Shown here in pieces: positions 32,984-41,433 of a stretch of 44,958 bases of DNA. The notes below the pieces were generated by a model, which saw nothing but the letters and a program-made list of their open reading frames with translations, ran no database searches and had not been told where the DNA came from. The stretch's first letter is position 1, and every line of letters starts with the position of its first letter. The stretch comes from UBA8514 sp050251415. Lineage in GTDB: Bacteria; Bacillota; Clostridia; Lachnospirales; Anaerotignaceae. The translations under genes were made by a program, and so were the position numbers. The DNA lies in NCBI GenBank assembly GCA_050251415.1, contig JBFWMT010000015.1, positions 1-44,958 on the forward strand, in the 5' to 3' direction.

Positions 32984-33844
32984 ATGGACTGGGAAAAGGT
33001 AAAAAGGATATTTATATGGTTGCTGATAGGCCTCAATGTAGGTCTTTTTGGTGCCAACTATATTTCAAACCGACAGTATGTAATGACAAGCGCACAGGAA
33101 AAGGCAATTTATGAGGTGTTGGGTGCTAACGGCATTGGCATGTATACCGACCTTATTAAAACAACCAAACCAATGCGTCAGCTTAGCGTATCCATGGCGT
33201 CCTTAGATACGGAAAATTTTAAAAGCATGTTCTTTCGCGAAGACGAGGATGTGAAAATTACACTGGAGTATGCTAAAACAACGTTAGCCAGCAAATCAAA
33301 AAGCCTTGTTATACAGGATAACGGCATTGAATTTCTTAACCCGGGCGGAAGCGGATATATAGATACATTTACAAAGGAAACAGCATTAAAGGCAGCTGAT
33401 GATTTTATTAAAAACGTTGGCATGAACACAAGCCAAAATATAAAGCTTGAAAGTGTGGATTATGACGATGGAAAGTATGTTTTTGAATATAATGAAAGGT
33501 ATAAGGATTATAAGCTCTTTATAAATTCAAAAAAAATTACAGTGTCACAAAATGGTGTAATAATGGCTAGTGCGGCGTATTACACAGTACAGAATTTTGC
33601 TGGCGACAGCCGAAAAATTTGCGCCTGCGATGAGGCTTTGCTTACTTTTTTAGGAGAGGTTAAAAAAGAGGGAAAAACAGACGGGGTGTACATAGAAAAA
33701 ATTGAGTTGGGATATGATTTTCAGGATGCAGGGGATGTTGCTGACGGAAGTAAATTAAGACTGATACCCTGCTATAGAATTTTTATATCGGGTTCCTCCG
33801 AGGTATACCTAATAAACGCTTATACTAACGAAATGATGAATTAA
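32984..33844 (+). CDS. yycI: YycI-like regulator of the WalRK system
   Basis: 286 residues starting with MDWEKVKRIFIWLLIGLNVG, the typical YycI N-terminus, which is a short cytoplasmic lead and one membrane helix. Two outer beta-rich repeats similar in fold to the YycH domain follow. Its ATG comes directly after the yycH stop. It is the last gene of the walR transcription unit; the next gene has a promoter of its own. A weak stem (GGGAA/TTCCC, 33870-33887) with a broken T-run follows. Confidence 0.88.
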   Translation: MDWEKVKRIFIWLLIGLNVGLFGANYISNRQYVMTSAQEKAIYEVLGANGIGMYTDLIKTTKPMRQLSVSMASLDTENFKSMFFREDEDVKITLEYAKTTLASKSKSLVIQDNGIEFLNPGGSGYIDTFTKETALKAADDFIKNVGMNTSQNIKLESVDYDDGKYVFEYNERYKDYKLFINSKKITVSQNGVIMASAAYYTVQNFAGDSRKICACDEALLTFLGEVKKEGKTDGVYIEKIELGYDFQDAGDVADGSKLRLIPCYRIFISGSSEVYLINAYTNEMMN

Positions 33845-33895
33845 CAAATTGGATAAAATCCAAAGGCATGGGAACTTGGCAAATTCCCTTTCTCC

Positions 33896-33924
33896 TTGTT
33901 TTTTGCTTTTTTTGGCGTTATAAT
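33896..33924 (+). promoter_or_regulatory. Promoter of the second MATE gene
   Basis: TTGTTT (33896-33901), 17 bases, TATAAT (33919-33924), 26 bases before ATG 33951. Confidence 0.7.
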
Positions 33925-33950
33925 GTAAGCAAAAACTTTTGGGGTGCAAC

Positions 33951-35297
33951 ATGAAAAAATATGAAACCGACTTAACTGAGGGCAATGTAACAAAGCAGCT
34001 ATTGTGCTTTGCTATGCCCTTTTTTGTTGCCCAAATTTTGCAGGCGTGCTACAGCATGGCAGATATGCTTATAGCGGGGCGGTTTATGGGCGACTATGGA
34101 ATATCTGCCATAAACAATAGCTCGGTTTGTATTATGCTTATAACAATGCTGGTAAATGGCTTTGCCCTAAGCGGAACAGTGCTTGTAGCCCAATTTGTAG
34201 GTGCAAAACAGCCAGAAAATGCAAAAAAATCTATAGGGACATTATTTACGGTTTTTATTTACTGTGCCGTGGTTGTAACAATTTTAGGAGTTTTGTTTAC
34301 AAACAATATTGTTGCACTGCTTAAAATACCAGCAGAGGCTGTGGGGGAGGCACGAAATTACTTGCGCATATGTTTTGCAGGCACAATTTTTATTTGCGGC
34401 TACAATGCTGTAAGTGCAGTGCTTCGTGGACTGGGTGATTCCAGGCGTCCGTTGTATTTTGTTGCAGTTGCAACTGCGGTTAATGTAGTGCTGGATTTAA
34501 TTTTTGTTGGCCTATTTAACTGGGGTGCAGGTGGTGCGGCATTTGCCACTATTTTAGCACAGGCGCTGTCTTTTGGGCTTGCGGTGCATACGCTATATAA
34601 AAACAACTTTGTTTTTGATTTCAAGCTGAAAAGCTTTATTATATACAAGGATAAACTTAAAATGATACTTAAAATAGGGCTTCCATCGGCAATTCAAAGC
34701 ACAGTTGTAAATTTTTCTATGCTTTTTGTGCTTACTACAATCAATGGGTATGGTCTTGCAGCATCTACGGCGGCTGGCATAGGGGCAAAAATAGACTCTT
34801 TTGCAATTTTACCAACCCTTGCAGTAAGTCAGTCGGTAGCATCTATGGTGGGGCAAAATTTGGGCGCTGGGTGTATACTTCGTGCAAAGGAAACCGTGTT
34901 TGCTGGGGTGCGCATTAGTTTAAGCTTTGGAATAATTATTTATTTGTTTATTAACCTTTTGGGTGGGAAAATAGTAAATGCTTTTAATTGCTCGCCTGAA
35001 ACGGTTGAGGTTGCGCTGATGTACATAAAATATGTATCAGTTTTTTATATTGCAAACTCGGTTATGTTTGTTATAAACGGCCTTGCGGCAGGCTCGGGCA
35101 ATGCAATTTTTGCCTTGGGCAATGCGGTACTAAGCGTTATTATTGTACGAATACCACTAATTTTTCTTTTTCAAAATGTGCTGGGGCTTGGGCTTAAGGG
35201 CGTGTTTATGGCTATGGGGCTTGCGCAGTATGCAGGGGTGGTAACGGCAGGGCTGTTTTACATCAGCGGTAAATGGAAAAAATCTTTGGTAAAATAA
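33951..35297 (+). CDS. MATE family efflux transporter
   Basis: 448 residues with twelve membrane segments. N-terminal LTEGNVTKQLLCFAMPFFVA and CYSMADMLIAGRFMGDYGIS are the usual MATE opening, and GLPSAIQSTVVNFSMLFVLT starts the second half. It is only distantly like the MATE protein at 21868-23208 and lacks a nearby regulator. The frame extends back to a TTG at 33939; ATG 33951 with TGGGGTG upstream is chosen. It is inserted between yycI and murA with its own promoter. Substrate unknown. Confidence 0.93.
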   Translation: MKKYETDLTEGNVTKQLLCFAMPFFVAQILQACYSMADMLIAGRFMGDYGISAINNSSVCIMLITMLVNGFALSGTVLVAQFVGAKQPENAKKSIGTLFTVFIYCAVVVTILGVLFTNNIVALLKIPAEAVGEARNYLRICFAGTIFICGYNAVSAVLRGLGDSRRPLYFVAVATAVNVVLDLIFVGLFNWGAGGAAFATILAQALSFGLAVHTLYKNNFVFDFKLKSFIIYKDKLKMILKIGLPSAIQSTVVNFSMLFVLTTINGYGLAASTAAGIGAKIDSFAILPTLAVSQSVASMVGQNLGAGCILRAKETVFAGVRISLSFGIIIYLFINLLGGKIVNAFNCSPETVEVALMYIKYVSVFYIANSVMFVINGLAAGSGNAIFALGNAVLSVIIVRIPLIFLFQNVLGLGLKGVFMAMGLAQYAGVVTAGLFYISGKWKKSLVK

Positions 35298-35303
35298 AAC
35301 TTT

Positions 35304-35330
35304 CCACATTATATACATATGTGGTATAAT
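35304..35330 (+). promoter_or_regulatory. murA promoter with overlapping inverted repeat
   Basis: An extended -10 TGG-TATAAT (TATAAT 35325-35330) has the inverted repeat CCACAT (35304-35309) / ATGTGG (35319-35324) exactly filling the -35 to -10 region. It may be an operator or the residue of a terminator for the MATE gene. Confidence 0.5.
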
Positions 35331-35394
35331 TGATTATTAAGCTAGGTACATTATGTGAATTTACATATTTATTGGAAGGGTTTGAATAGGCAAA

Positions 35395-36654
35395 ATGGAC
35401 AAACTTGTTATAAATGGCCCTAATCGCCTTAAGGGTGAAGTGGTTATAAGCGGAGCAAAAAATGCGGCGGTAGCGATTATACCAGCGGCAATTATGGCAG
35501 ATGATGTATGTTTAATAGAAAACTTGCCAAATATTGAGGACGTAAAGAGCCTTTTTACAACTATAAACAAAATTGGCGGAAAGTGCCATTTTGTGGACAA
35601 GCATACTTTGAAAATAGACAGCCGTGGAATTGAAAATATATGTGCAACCTTTGAAGAAGTTAAGAAAATGCGTGCATCCTACTATTTTTTAGGGGCGCTT
35701 TTAGGGCGCTACAAAAAAGCTGAGGTAGCTATGCCAGGCGGATGTGATTTTGGCACAAGACCTGTGGATTTACACCTTAAAGGCTTTAAAGCCATGGGAG
35801 CTGAGGTAACAATTGAACGTGATATTATAAGAATTTCAGCAAAGGAGCTTAAAGGCGCCGCAATTTATATGGATACAGTAAGCGTTGGTGCAACCATAAA
35901 CATTATGCTGGCGGCAACCCTTGCAACAGGCACTACAACTATTGAAAATGCGGCAAAAGAGCCTCACGTAGTTGATGTGGCAAATTTCCTTAACATTATG
36001 GGGGCAAAAATAAAAGGCGCAGGCACAGATGTTATACGTATTGTTGGCGTTGAAAAACTGCACGGAGCAGAATATACAATTATACCAGACCAAATAGAGG
36101 CAGGCACTTACATGATAGCGGCGGCTATTTCAGGCGGTGATGTTATTGTTAGAAACCTTATACCAAAGCATATGGATTCTCTTTCAGCAAAGCTTGTAGA
36201 AATGGGCGTTGATGTGGAGGAGTTTGATGATTACATAAGAGTTAATGCCACAGACAGAAGGCTGAATGCCGTTAGTGTGCAAACTATGGCATATCCAGGT
36301 TTTCCTACCGACCTTCAGCCCCAGATGGTGGCACTTTTGGCCATTGCAGAGGGTACAAGCAAAATAACAGAAAATGTGTGGGAAAAACGCTATCAGTACA
36401 CAGACGAACTTAAACGCCTTGGTGCACAAGTTAATGTTGAGGGACGAGTGGCAATTATAACAGGTATAAGCCAGCTTACAGGGGCAAAGGTGGATGCCAC
36501 AGACCTTAGGGCAGGAGCGGCTATGGTGATTGCGGCGCTGAATGCAAATGGCGAAACTATTATAGGCGACGTTAAGTATATAGACCGTGGTTATGAGGAA
36601 ATTGAGGATAAACTGAACAAAATGGGTGCGGATGTTAAGCGTATTTCCATGTAA
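35395..36654 (+). CDS. murA: UDP-N-acetylglucosamine 1-carboxyvinyltransferase
   Basis: 419 residues, standard length. First committed enzyme of peptidoglycan synthesis: adds enolpyruvate from PEP to UDP-GlcNAc in the cytoplasm. N-terminal GPNRLKGEVVISGAKNAAV contains the catalytic Lys-Asn, and the loop MPGGCDFGTRPVDLHLKG has the PEP-reactive Cys that fosfomycin attacks, so the enzyme should be sensitive. AYPGFPTDLQPQMVALL is also diagnostic. Firmicutes often have two paralogues (murA, murZ); which this is cannot be decided. Only a weak ribosome site lies close to ATG 35395. Confidence 0.95.
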   Translation: MDKLVINGPNRLKGEVVISGAKNAAVAIIPAAIMADDVCLIENLPNIEDVKSLFTTINKIGGKCHFVDKHTLKIDSRGIENICATFEEVKKMRASYYFLGALLGRYKKAEVAMPGGCDFGTRPVDLHLKGFKAMGAEVTIERDIIRISAKELKGAAIYMDTVSVGATINIMLAATLATGTTTIENAAKEPHVVDVANFLNIMGAKIKGAGTDVIRIVGVEKLHGAEYTIIPDQIEAGTYMIAAAISGGDVIVRNLIPKHMDSLSAKLVEMGVDVEEFDDYIRVNATDRRLNAVSVQTMAYPGFPTDLQPQMVALLAIAEGTSKITENVWEKRYQYTDELKRLGAQVNVEGRVAIITGISQLTGAKVDATDLRAGAAMVIAALNANGETIIGDVKYIDRGYEEIEDKLNKMGADVKRISM

Positions 36655-36667
36655 AGGGGCGTAGGCT

Positions 36668-37459
36668 ATGATACGGTTTTGTCCTGTTGTAAGCGGAAGC
36701 AGCGGAAACAGCGTGTATATTGGAACAGACTATACCCACTTGCTTATTGATGCAGGGGTTAGCGGAAAAACAATACAAGAGGGGCTTTGCGCCATAAATG
36801 TTGAGGGTGAAATGCTGGACGGCATTTTTGTTACCCATGAGCACAGCGACCATATAAAGGGTGTCGGTGTGCTTTCACGCAGGTTCGATTTACCTGTTTA
36901 TGCTACCGAAGGTACGTGGAATGCGATGGAAGATGGTTTGGGTAAAATATCTAGAAAAAATAAAAAAATTATATACAGCGGTGAAAAACTGGAGCTGAAT
37001 GACCTTGTTATTAGCCCATTTAACATACCCCATGATGCCGCAGAGCCTGTAGGCTACAGCGTTATGGCCGGGGATATAAAAATGACAGTAGCAACAGATT
37101 TGGGGCATATAAGCGACTCGGTTAAAAATGGAATTGCCGACAGCGATGTACTTTTGCTGGAGGCAAACCACGATATAGATATGCTTAAAAGAGGGCCGTA
37201 TCCATACTCTCTAAAACAAAGAATACTTGGTGAATTTGGACACCTTGCAAATGAAAATGCAGGCAAAGTGCTCTCCGAAATGATGACAACACGCCTTAAG
37301 CATGTTTTTTTGGGGCATTTAAGTTCTGAAAATAACACCCCTAGCCTTGCATATAAGTCGGTAGAGAGTATTTTGTACGAAAACGGAATTAAAGTGGGAC
37401 GGGATTTTTCTATGGAAATGGCAAACCGTCACTGCATAAGCCGATGTATAGAGCTTTGA
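36668..37459 (+). CDS. walJ: Metallo-beta-lactamase fold hydrolase WalJ (YycJ)
   Basis: 263 residues. The MBL metal motif is FVTHEHSDHIKGVG near residue 57, with further ligands at VATDLGHIS, EANHD and FLGHLSSEN. N-terminal VVSGSSGNSVYIGT is the usual YycJ opening. In Bacilli the gene sits in the walRK cluster and the protein is linked to cell-wall and DNA replication coordination or repair; here it is 8 kb past walR but still in the same array. 13 bases after murA, so cotranscribed with it. 14 bases before rlmH. Confidence 0.92.
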   Translation: MIRFCPVVSGSSGNSVYIGTDYTHLLIDAGVSGKTIQEGLCAINVEGEMLDGIFVTHEHSDHIKGVGVLSRRFDLPVYATEGTWNAMEDGLGKISRKNKKIIYSGEKLELNDLVISPFNIPHDAAEPVGYSVMAGDIKMTVATDLGHISDSVKNGIADSDVLLLEANHDIDMLKRGPYPYSLKQRILGEFGHLANENAGKVLSEMMTTRLKHVFLGHLSSENNTPSLAYKSVESILYENGIKVGRDFSMEMANRHCISRCIEL

Positions 37460-37473
37460 GGTGAAATAGATAT

Positions 37474-37953
37474 ATGAAGATTTCCATTATTTGTGTAGGA
37501 AGACTTAAAGAAAAATATTGGTCAGATGCTGTGGCAGAGTATTGCAAGCGTCTTAGCAAGTATGTTAAACTGGAAATAACCGAGCTTCCTGATGAAAAAG
37601 CACCCGAAAGCATGAGTGCCGCACAGGAAGAGCAGGTTAAAATAAAAGAAGGCCAAAGGATACTGAAAGCCATTAAAGAAGATGCCTTTGTAATTACCCT
37701 TGAGGTTCAGGGCAAACAGCTTTCTTCAGAGGAACTGGCACAGCTTGTAGAGGCAAAAGGAGTAGGTGGAGTAAGCCATATTGCTTTTGTTATTGGTGGT
37801 TCGCTGGGGCTTTCTGATGAGGTAACAAGCCGAGCAGGGTATCACCTTAGTTTTTCTAAAATGACTTTCCCACACCAAATGATGAGGGTTGTTCTTTTAG
37901 AACAGATTTATAGAGCGGTTAAAATTAATAAAAATGAGCCATACCATAAGTAA
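37474..37953 (+). CDS. rlmH: 23S rRNA pseudouridine-1915 N3-methyltransferase RlmH
   Basis: 159 residues, the standard size of this SPOUT methyltransferase. The knotted SAM site is HIAFVIGGSLGLSDEV, and the C-terminus LSFSKMTFPHQMMRVVLLEQ and IYRAVKINKNEPYHK is nearly invariant in the family. It methylates m3-Psi in helix 69 of mature 70S ribosomes. Its place after walJ is well conserved in Firmicutes. Confidence 0.97.
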   Translation: MKISIICVGRLKEKYWSDAVAEYCKRLSKYVKLEITELPDEKAPESMSAAQEEQVKIKEGQRILKAIKEDAFVITLEVQGKQLSSEELAQLVEAKGVGGVSHIAFVIGGSLGLSDEVTSRAGYHLSFSKMTFPHQMMRVVLLEQIYRAVKINKNEPYHK

Positions 37954-37967
37954 AATTTATGAAAAAC

Positions 37968-37992
37968 GCCTTTGAATAAATTAAAGGCATTA
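37968..37992 (+). terminator. Weak stem-loop after rlmH
   Basis: GCCTTT (37968-37973) pairs with AAAGGC (37983-37988) around nine bases. No solid T-run follows, so at best a partial terminator ahead of the cupin gene. Confidence 0.4.
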
Positions 37993-38012
37993 AATTATAA
38001 GGAGGAATAAAA

Positions 38013-38369
38013 ATGATTAGAAGAGCAGACGAAAGAAAAAAATTGGAATTGAAGAATGCACAGGGTGGCATGGAAACAATTTTCCCTAACATGATACTTG
38101 AGGGCGACGAATTTACAGGCGCAGGCAGACTTTTCAATATTGTTACATTTCCACCTAAAAGCTCCATTGGCTTCCATATGCACAATGGCGAAACTGAAAC
38201 TTATGTAGTGCTATCCGGCAAAGGAAAATACAGCGACAATGGTACAGACGTTATTGTTGAGGCGGGGGACGTTACTTTCTGTCCATCAGGCGAGGGTCAT
38301 GGCCTTGAAAATATTGGGGACGAGGATTTGGTTATTATTGCATTAATCCTTTTTGACAAAACAAAATAA
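38013..38369 (+). CDS. Single-domain cupin protein
   Basis: 118 residues, one cupin_2 barrel. Metal-type motif 1 is GFHMHNGETETYVVLSGKGK (two His and a Glu) and motif 2 is DVTFCPSGEGHGLENIG with the final His, so all metal ligands are there. Small stand-alone cupins have varied roles (isomerase, dioxygenase, binding), and nothing here decides between them. GGAGG precedes ATG 38013. Terminated on its own. Confidence 0.88.
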   Translation: MIRRADERKKLELKNAQGGMETIFPNMILEGDEFTGAGRLFNIVTFPPKSSIGFHMHNGETETYVVLSGKGKYSDNGTDVIVEAGDVTFCPSGEGHGLENIGDEDLVIIALILFDKTK

Positions 38370-38384
38370 TTGTTAAGCAGTTGG

Positions 38385-38416
38385 AACCTCGGGAAATGAT
38401 ACTCTCGAGGTTTTTT
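38385..38416 (+). terminator. Terminator of the cupin gene
   Basis: AACCTCG (38385-38391) pairs with CGAGGTT (38406-38412), then a run of Ts to 38416. The SDR gene's ribosome site follows closely. Confidence 0.8.
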
Positions 38417-38432
38417 ATAAGGAGGAATTATA

Positions 38433-39203
38433 ATGGAATTTGATTTTAAGGGCAAAAATGTTGTTATAACAGGCGGAAATTCGGGAATTGGGTTTGCGGC
38501 GGCAAAGGCTTTTGCCCAAAACGGAGCAAATGTGGCGATTTGTGGAACAAAGCAGGATAAGCTGTATAATGCAGTTGAGGAACTGAAAGCCTTCGGCACA
38601 ACAGTATACGGCGGTGTATGTAACGTAGGGGATAGCCAACAGCTTTTAAAGTTTGCTGATGACTGTGAGGCAGTGATCGGGGGAATAGATATATGGATTA
38701 GCAATGCAGGGTTTATGCCTTTTAGTAAAATTGTGGATACCACTGAGGAGATGTGGAACGATTTATTCAATATTAACGTTAAATCGGTATACATTGGGGC
38801 TAAAATTGCAAAGGCAAAAATGGTGAAAGGCGGTGTGCTTATTAACGCATCTTCCTTTGCAAGCATTATGCCATCGGTTAATACAGGTGTATATGCCGCT
38901 ACAAAGGCGGCGGTTGCAAGTCTAACAAAAACCCTTGCTTCAGAACTAGCACCTTTCGGCATACGTGTAGTGGGCTATATACCAGGGCTTATTGCAACTG
39001 ACCTAAATGCTTTAAACATTGAAAACAACGGCGACAAGCTATTAGAAAGTATATCATCAAGAACCTTTGGCACAGCGGAAGATATTGCCAACGGAATATT
39101 ATTTCTTGCCTCTGACTACGCTTCTTACATTACTGGAACATGTTTGGAGATAAGCGGAGGAAAATTTGCCACACAAAATCCAAAAGCGGCTTGGGAAAGA
39201 TAG
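38433..39203 (+). CDS. Short-chain dehydrogenase/reductase
   Basis: 256 residues, classical SDR. NAD(P) site VVITGGNSGIGFAAA at residues 10-24, NAG motif in WISNAGFMPF, catalytic Ser in INASSFASIMP, and Tyr-Lys in GVYAATKAAVASL. The Cys-Gly-Thr after beta-2 (VAICGTKQDKL) does not clearly settle NAD versus NADP. Substrate unknown; the end EISGGKF is usual. GGAGGAA precedes the ATG. A full copy of the R1 repeat starts right at its stop codon. Confidence 0.92.
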   Translation: MEFDFKGKNVVITGGNSGIGFAAAKAFAQNGANVAICGTKQDKLYNAVEELKAFGTTVYGGVCNVGDSQQLLKFADDCEAVIGGIDIWISNAGFMPFSKIVDTTEEMWNDLFNINVKSVYIGAKIAKAKMVKGGVLINASSFASIMPSVNTGVYAATKAAVASLTKTLASELAPFGIRVVGYIPGLIATDLNALNIENNGDKLLESISSRTFGTAEDIANGILFLASDYASYITGTCLEISGGKFATQNPKAAWER

Positions 39204-39205
39204 AC

Positions 39206-39416
39206 AAACCCTGGGCGTTGCCCAAACCCACTTGCTTTTTGAAAAAAGCAAGACCAAAAACACCGCATATTCATGCGGTTTTAGATGGGTCAATGTAGCA
39301 ATGGCAAAGATGTACCATCTGTCCGCAGGACAGCTTTGCGTAGCAAAGTGCTGACAGGAAACCCTTGTGGGTGCTTGAGGGCAAAGCCCTCAAGGTTTTG
39401 GGCAACGCCAAAGGTT
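39206..39416 (+). repeat. Full-length dispersed hairpin repeat R1 with inverted ends
   Basis: About 210 bases with imperfect terminal inverted repeats: ACCCTGGGCGTTGCCCAAAC (39208-39227) against its complement at about 39394-39414. Internal hairpins are GGGCGTTGCCC, CTTGC...GCAAG (39231-39252), CCGCATATTCATGCGG (39263-39278), CTGTCCGCAGGACAG (39319-39333), CTTTGCGTAGCAAAG and GAGGGCAAAGCCCTC (39377-39391). Its left and right halves recur at 4605-4696 and 19778-19887. It has no transposase. Short frames in it (e.g. LLFSKSKWVWATP on the minus strand, here and at 4605-4696) are by-products. Confidence 0.88.
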
Positions 39417-39426
39417 TTTCACAGTA

Positions 39427-39467
39427 AAAAAGCCAACACCAATATGAAAAAAGGTGCTGGCTTTTTG
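39427..39467. terminator. Bidirectional terminator between SDR/repeat and murC
   Basis: AAAAAGCCAACACC (39427-39440) pairs with GGTGCTGGCTTTTT (39453-39466), one mismatch. It works for plus-strand transcripts leaving the repeat and for murC on the minus strand. Confidence 0.85.
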
Positions 39468-39523
39468 TTTACATAAAAATCAGATCAAATTGTGTGTTTT
39501 GTTAGGCAAATTGTGCACAACTA

Positions 39524-39541
39524 TGTGGATAACGTGGATAA
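39524..39541. other. Two adjacent DnaA-box-like 9-mers after murC
   Basis: TGTGGATAA (39524-39532), an exact reverse complement of the DnaA box, is directly followed by CGTGGATAA (39533-39541), one mismatch. They end right at the murC stop codon. TTGTGCACAA is at 39511-39520. Binding is not shown; three further exact boxes elsewhere in the window (3601, 31036, 32428) suggest the motif is not rare here. Confidence 0.35.
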
Positions 39542-40921
39542 CTATTCTTTTATAAGGCTTTCACCTACTAAATATACGTCTCCTGCACCCATAGTTATCA
39601 ACATATCCCCAGGCTGTGCTGTGGATTTAATGAAGTCAACGATATCATTAAAGCTGCTGATGTATCTTGCACTTTTCCCGTGGCTCTTAATTTTATCCAC
39701 TATATCACGAGAGTGGATAAGGCCGGTGTCTTTTTCTCTCGCGGCATAGATGTCTGTTACAATAATTTCGTCAGCATTTGTAAATGCGTTTCCAAAATCT
39801 TCAAACAAAGTTTTGGCACGGCTGTAGGTATGTGGCTGAAATACGCACCACAATGTTTTATGTTCCACCTTTTTTGCCGCCGCAAGGGTTGCACGTATTT
39901 CCGTTGGATGGTGTGCATAATCATCTATAACACGAATACCGTTGTAGCTTCCTTTATACTGGAAACGCCGGTTAACACCGGTATAGTTATCAAGACCTGT
40001 TATTATGCTTGCCATAGGCACGGTAAGGGCACAAGCCGCCGCACATGCCGCAAGGGCATTCAATATATTATGTTCCCCTGGAATACGCAGTGCAATTCTT
40101 CCCATAACTTTGCCGTTAAAAACTGCATCAAAGCTGTTACGTCCATTTGGTTCGTGCACAATATTATCGGCATACCAGTTTGCGGTGTTATCAAAACCAT
40201 AGGTAATAACATTTGCTTTAAGGCCGCCAGTAATATACTCTTTGCCTACAGTGTCATTATTTATAACAACATAACCCTCGGCAGGTACGTTTGACGCAAA
40301 GCCTTTAAATGAGGTTTGTATCTGGTGCAAATCCTTAAAATAATCTAAATGTTCAGCTTCTACATTAAGTATAACAGCTACAAATGGATTGAATTTAAGA
40401 AAGCTGTCGTGGTATTCACACGCTTCCGCAAGGAAAAACTGGGAATTACCGATTTTTGTATTGCCGCCAATGGTAGAAAGTATTCCTCCTACAGAAATTG
40501 TAGGGTCGGCATTATCTGCAAGCAATATTTCGCTTAACATAGAGGTAGTTGTGGTTTTGCCATGTGTGCCTGCAACCGCTATGCTTTGGCTGTAGCAGGA
40601 CATAATACTGCCCAAAAGGTCACTTCTTTCTATAACCAAAATACCCCTTGCTTTTGCGGCAATTATTTCTGGGTTATCCTCTTTAACAGCGGCAGTAAAT
40701 ACAACCAAATCTATATCATCGGTTATATTTTCAGCCTTATGGCCATAATTAACTTGAATACCAAGGCTTTCAAGATGGGCCGTAACGTCAGATGCCTTAA
40801 CATCTGTTCCACTTACGTGCAAGCCTTTAAAGTTTAATATTTCTGCAAGACCGCTCATACTTATGCCGCCTATGCCTATAAAATATATATTTTTGTATGT
40901 GTTTTCAAAATCCAGCTTCAT
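39542..40921 (-). CDS. murC: UDP-N-acetylmuramate--L-alanine ligase
   Basis: 459 residues, standard length. Mur ligase that adds L-Ala to UDP-MurNAc. The N-terminal Rossmann part is IYFIGIGGISMSGLAEIL, the ATP loop AVAGTHGKTTTTSMLSEIL, the central ligand region FLAEACEYHDSFLKF, and the C-terminal part IRVIDDYAHHPTEIRATLAA and VFQPHTYSR. It acts in the cytoplasm two steps after MurA, encoded 3 kb away on the other strand. Start ATG 40921 with GAGGCG nine bases upstream. It stands alone. Confidence 0.96.
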   Translation of the reverse strand: MKLDFENTYKNIYFIGIGGISMSGLAEILNFKGLHVSGTDVKASDVTAHLESLGIQVNYGHKAENITDDIDLVVFTAAVKEDNPEIIAAKARGILVIERSDLLGSIMSCYSQSIAVAGTHGKTTTTSMLSEILLADNADPTISVGGILSTIGGNTKIGNSQFFLAEACEYHDSFLKFNPFVAVILNVEAEHLDYFKDLHQIQTSFKGFASNVPAEGYVVINNDTVGKEYITGGLKANVITYGFDNTANWYADNIVHEPNGRNSFDAVFNGKVMGRIALRIPGEHNILNALAACAAACALTVPMASIITGLDNYTGVNRRFQYKGSYNGIRVIDDYAHHPTEIRATLAAAKKVEHKTLWCVFQPHTYSRAKTLFEDFGNAFTNADEIIVTDIYAAREKDTGLIHSRDIVDKIKSHGKSARYISSFNDIVDFIKSTAQPGDMLITMGAGDVYLVGESLIKE

Positions 40922-40999
40922 TGTTGTTTACGCCTCTATTCATAAAAAAATAATTTCCAATAAGTATACTACAGCGTTTGTGTAAAGTCCAGTTTTACT

Positions 41000-41150
41000 G
41001 GGAAAACTCTGATTAATTCAAATATCAAAAAATAAATTTAGCTTTGCGGCAAAAAATGGAGCGTAAAGGGCATTTTATGTAATAAAATGCTATGGAGCGA
41101 CCAGATTTTATGTAAATTGATTTTTTGATAACATTAAATCAGTGTTTCCC
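41000..41150. repeat. Inverted-repeat element R2, MITE-like
   Basis: The left arm GGGAAAACTCTGATTAATT and on to 41040 is an imperfect inverse of the right arm 41113-41150, which ends TTAAATCAGTGTTTCCC; about 38-40 bases each. Inside is a perfect hairpin GCATTTTAT/ATAAAATGC (41070-41090) flanked by a direct TGGAGCG repeat. Related arms occur at 885-916, 21784-21825 and 27291-27310. No reading frame of note inside. Confidence 0.75.
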
Positions 41151-41424
41151 TAGGATTCTTACACATTTTGAAGGTTGCATTTTTTATGGGCTTTTTTGAA
41201 AAAAACAAAATGCAGAAAATTTTTACAGGAATTAAATAAATTTACACACAGTAATGGTAAAAGTGGTTCTTCTGCCACGGTGTAAATGTGCAAATAGTAT
41301 GCAATTTTTGTTGAAAATTATAAAGTGATATATAAAAATGCTAAAAAACTGTTTAAAATGTAGCTTTGGTTGGATAGATTGTTACAAATAATTGGAAATA
41401 AGTGTTTATTACTGTGTTGAAATA

Positions 41425-41433
41425 TGATAAAAT
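41425..41433 (+). promoter_or_regulatory. glgC promoter, extended -10
   Basis: TGA-TAAAAT (TAAAAT at 41428-41433) is an extended -10; the -35 (TTTATT) is weak. The ATG is 75 bases downstream. Confidence 0.5.

Noticed and set aside
39099..39476. Open frames within and around the full repeat
   Set aside because: No ribosome sites, overlap with the repeat hairpins and with the SDR gene end.
39694..39720. Inverted pair TTATCCACT / AGTGGATAA in murC
   Set aside because: Both have one mismatch to the DnaA box and lie in conserved coding sequence.
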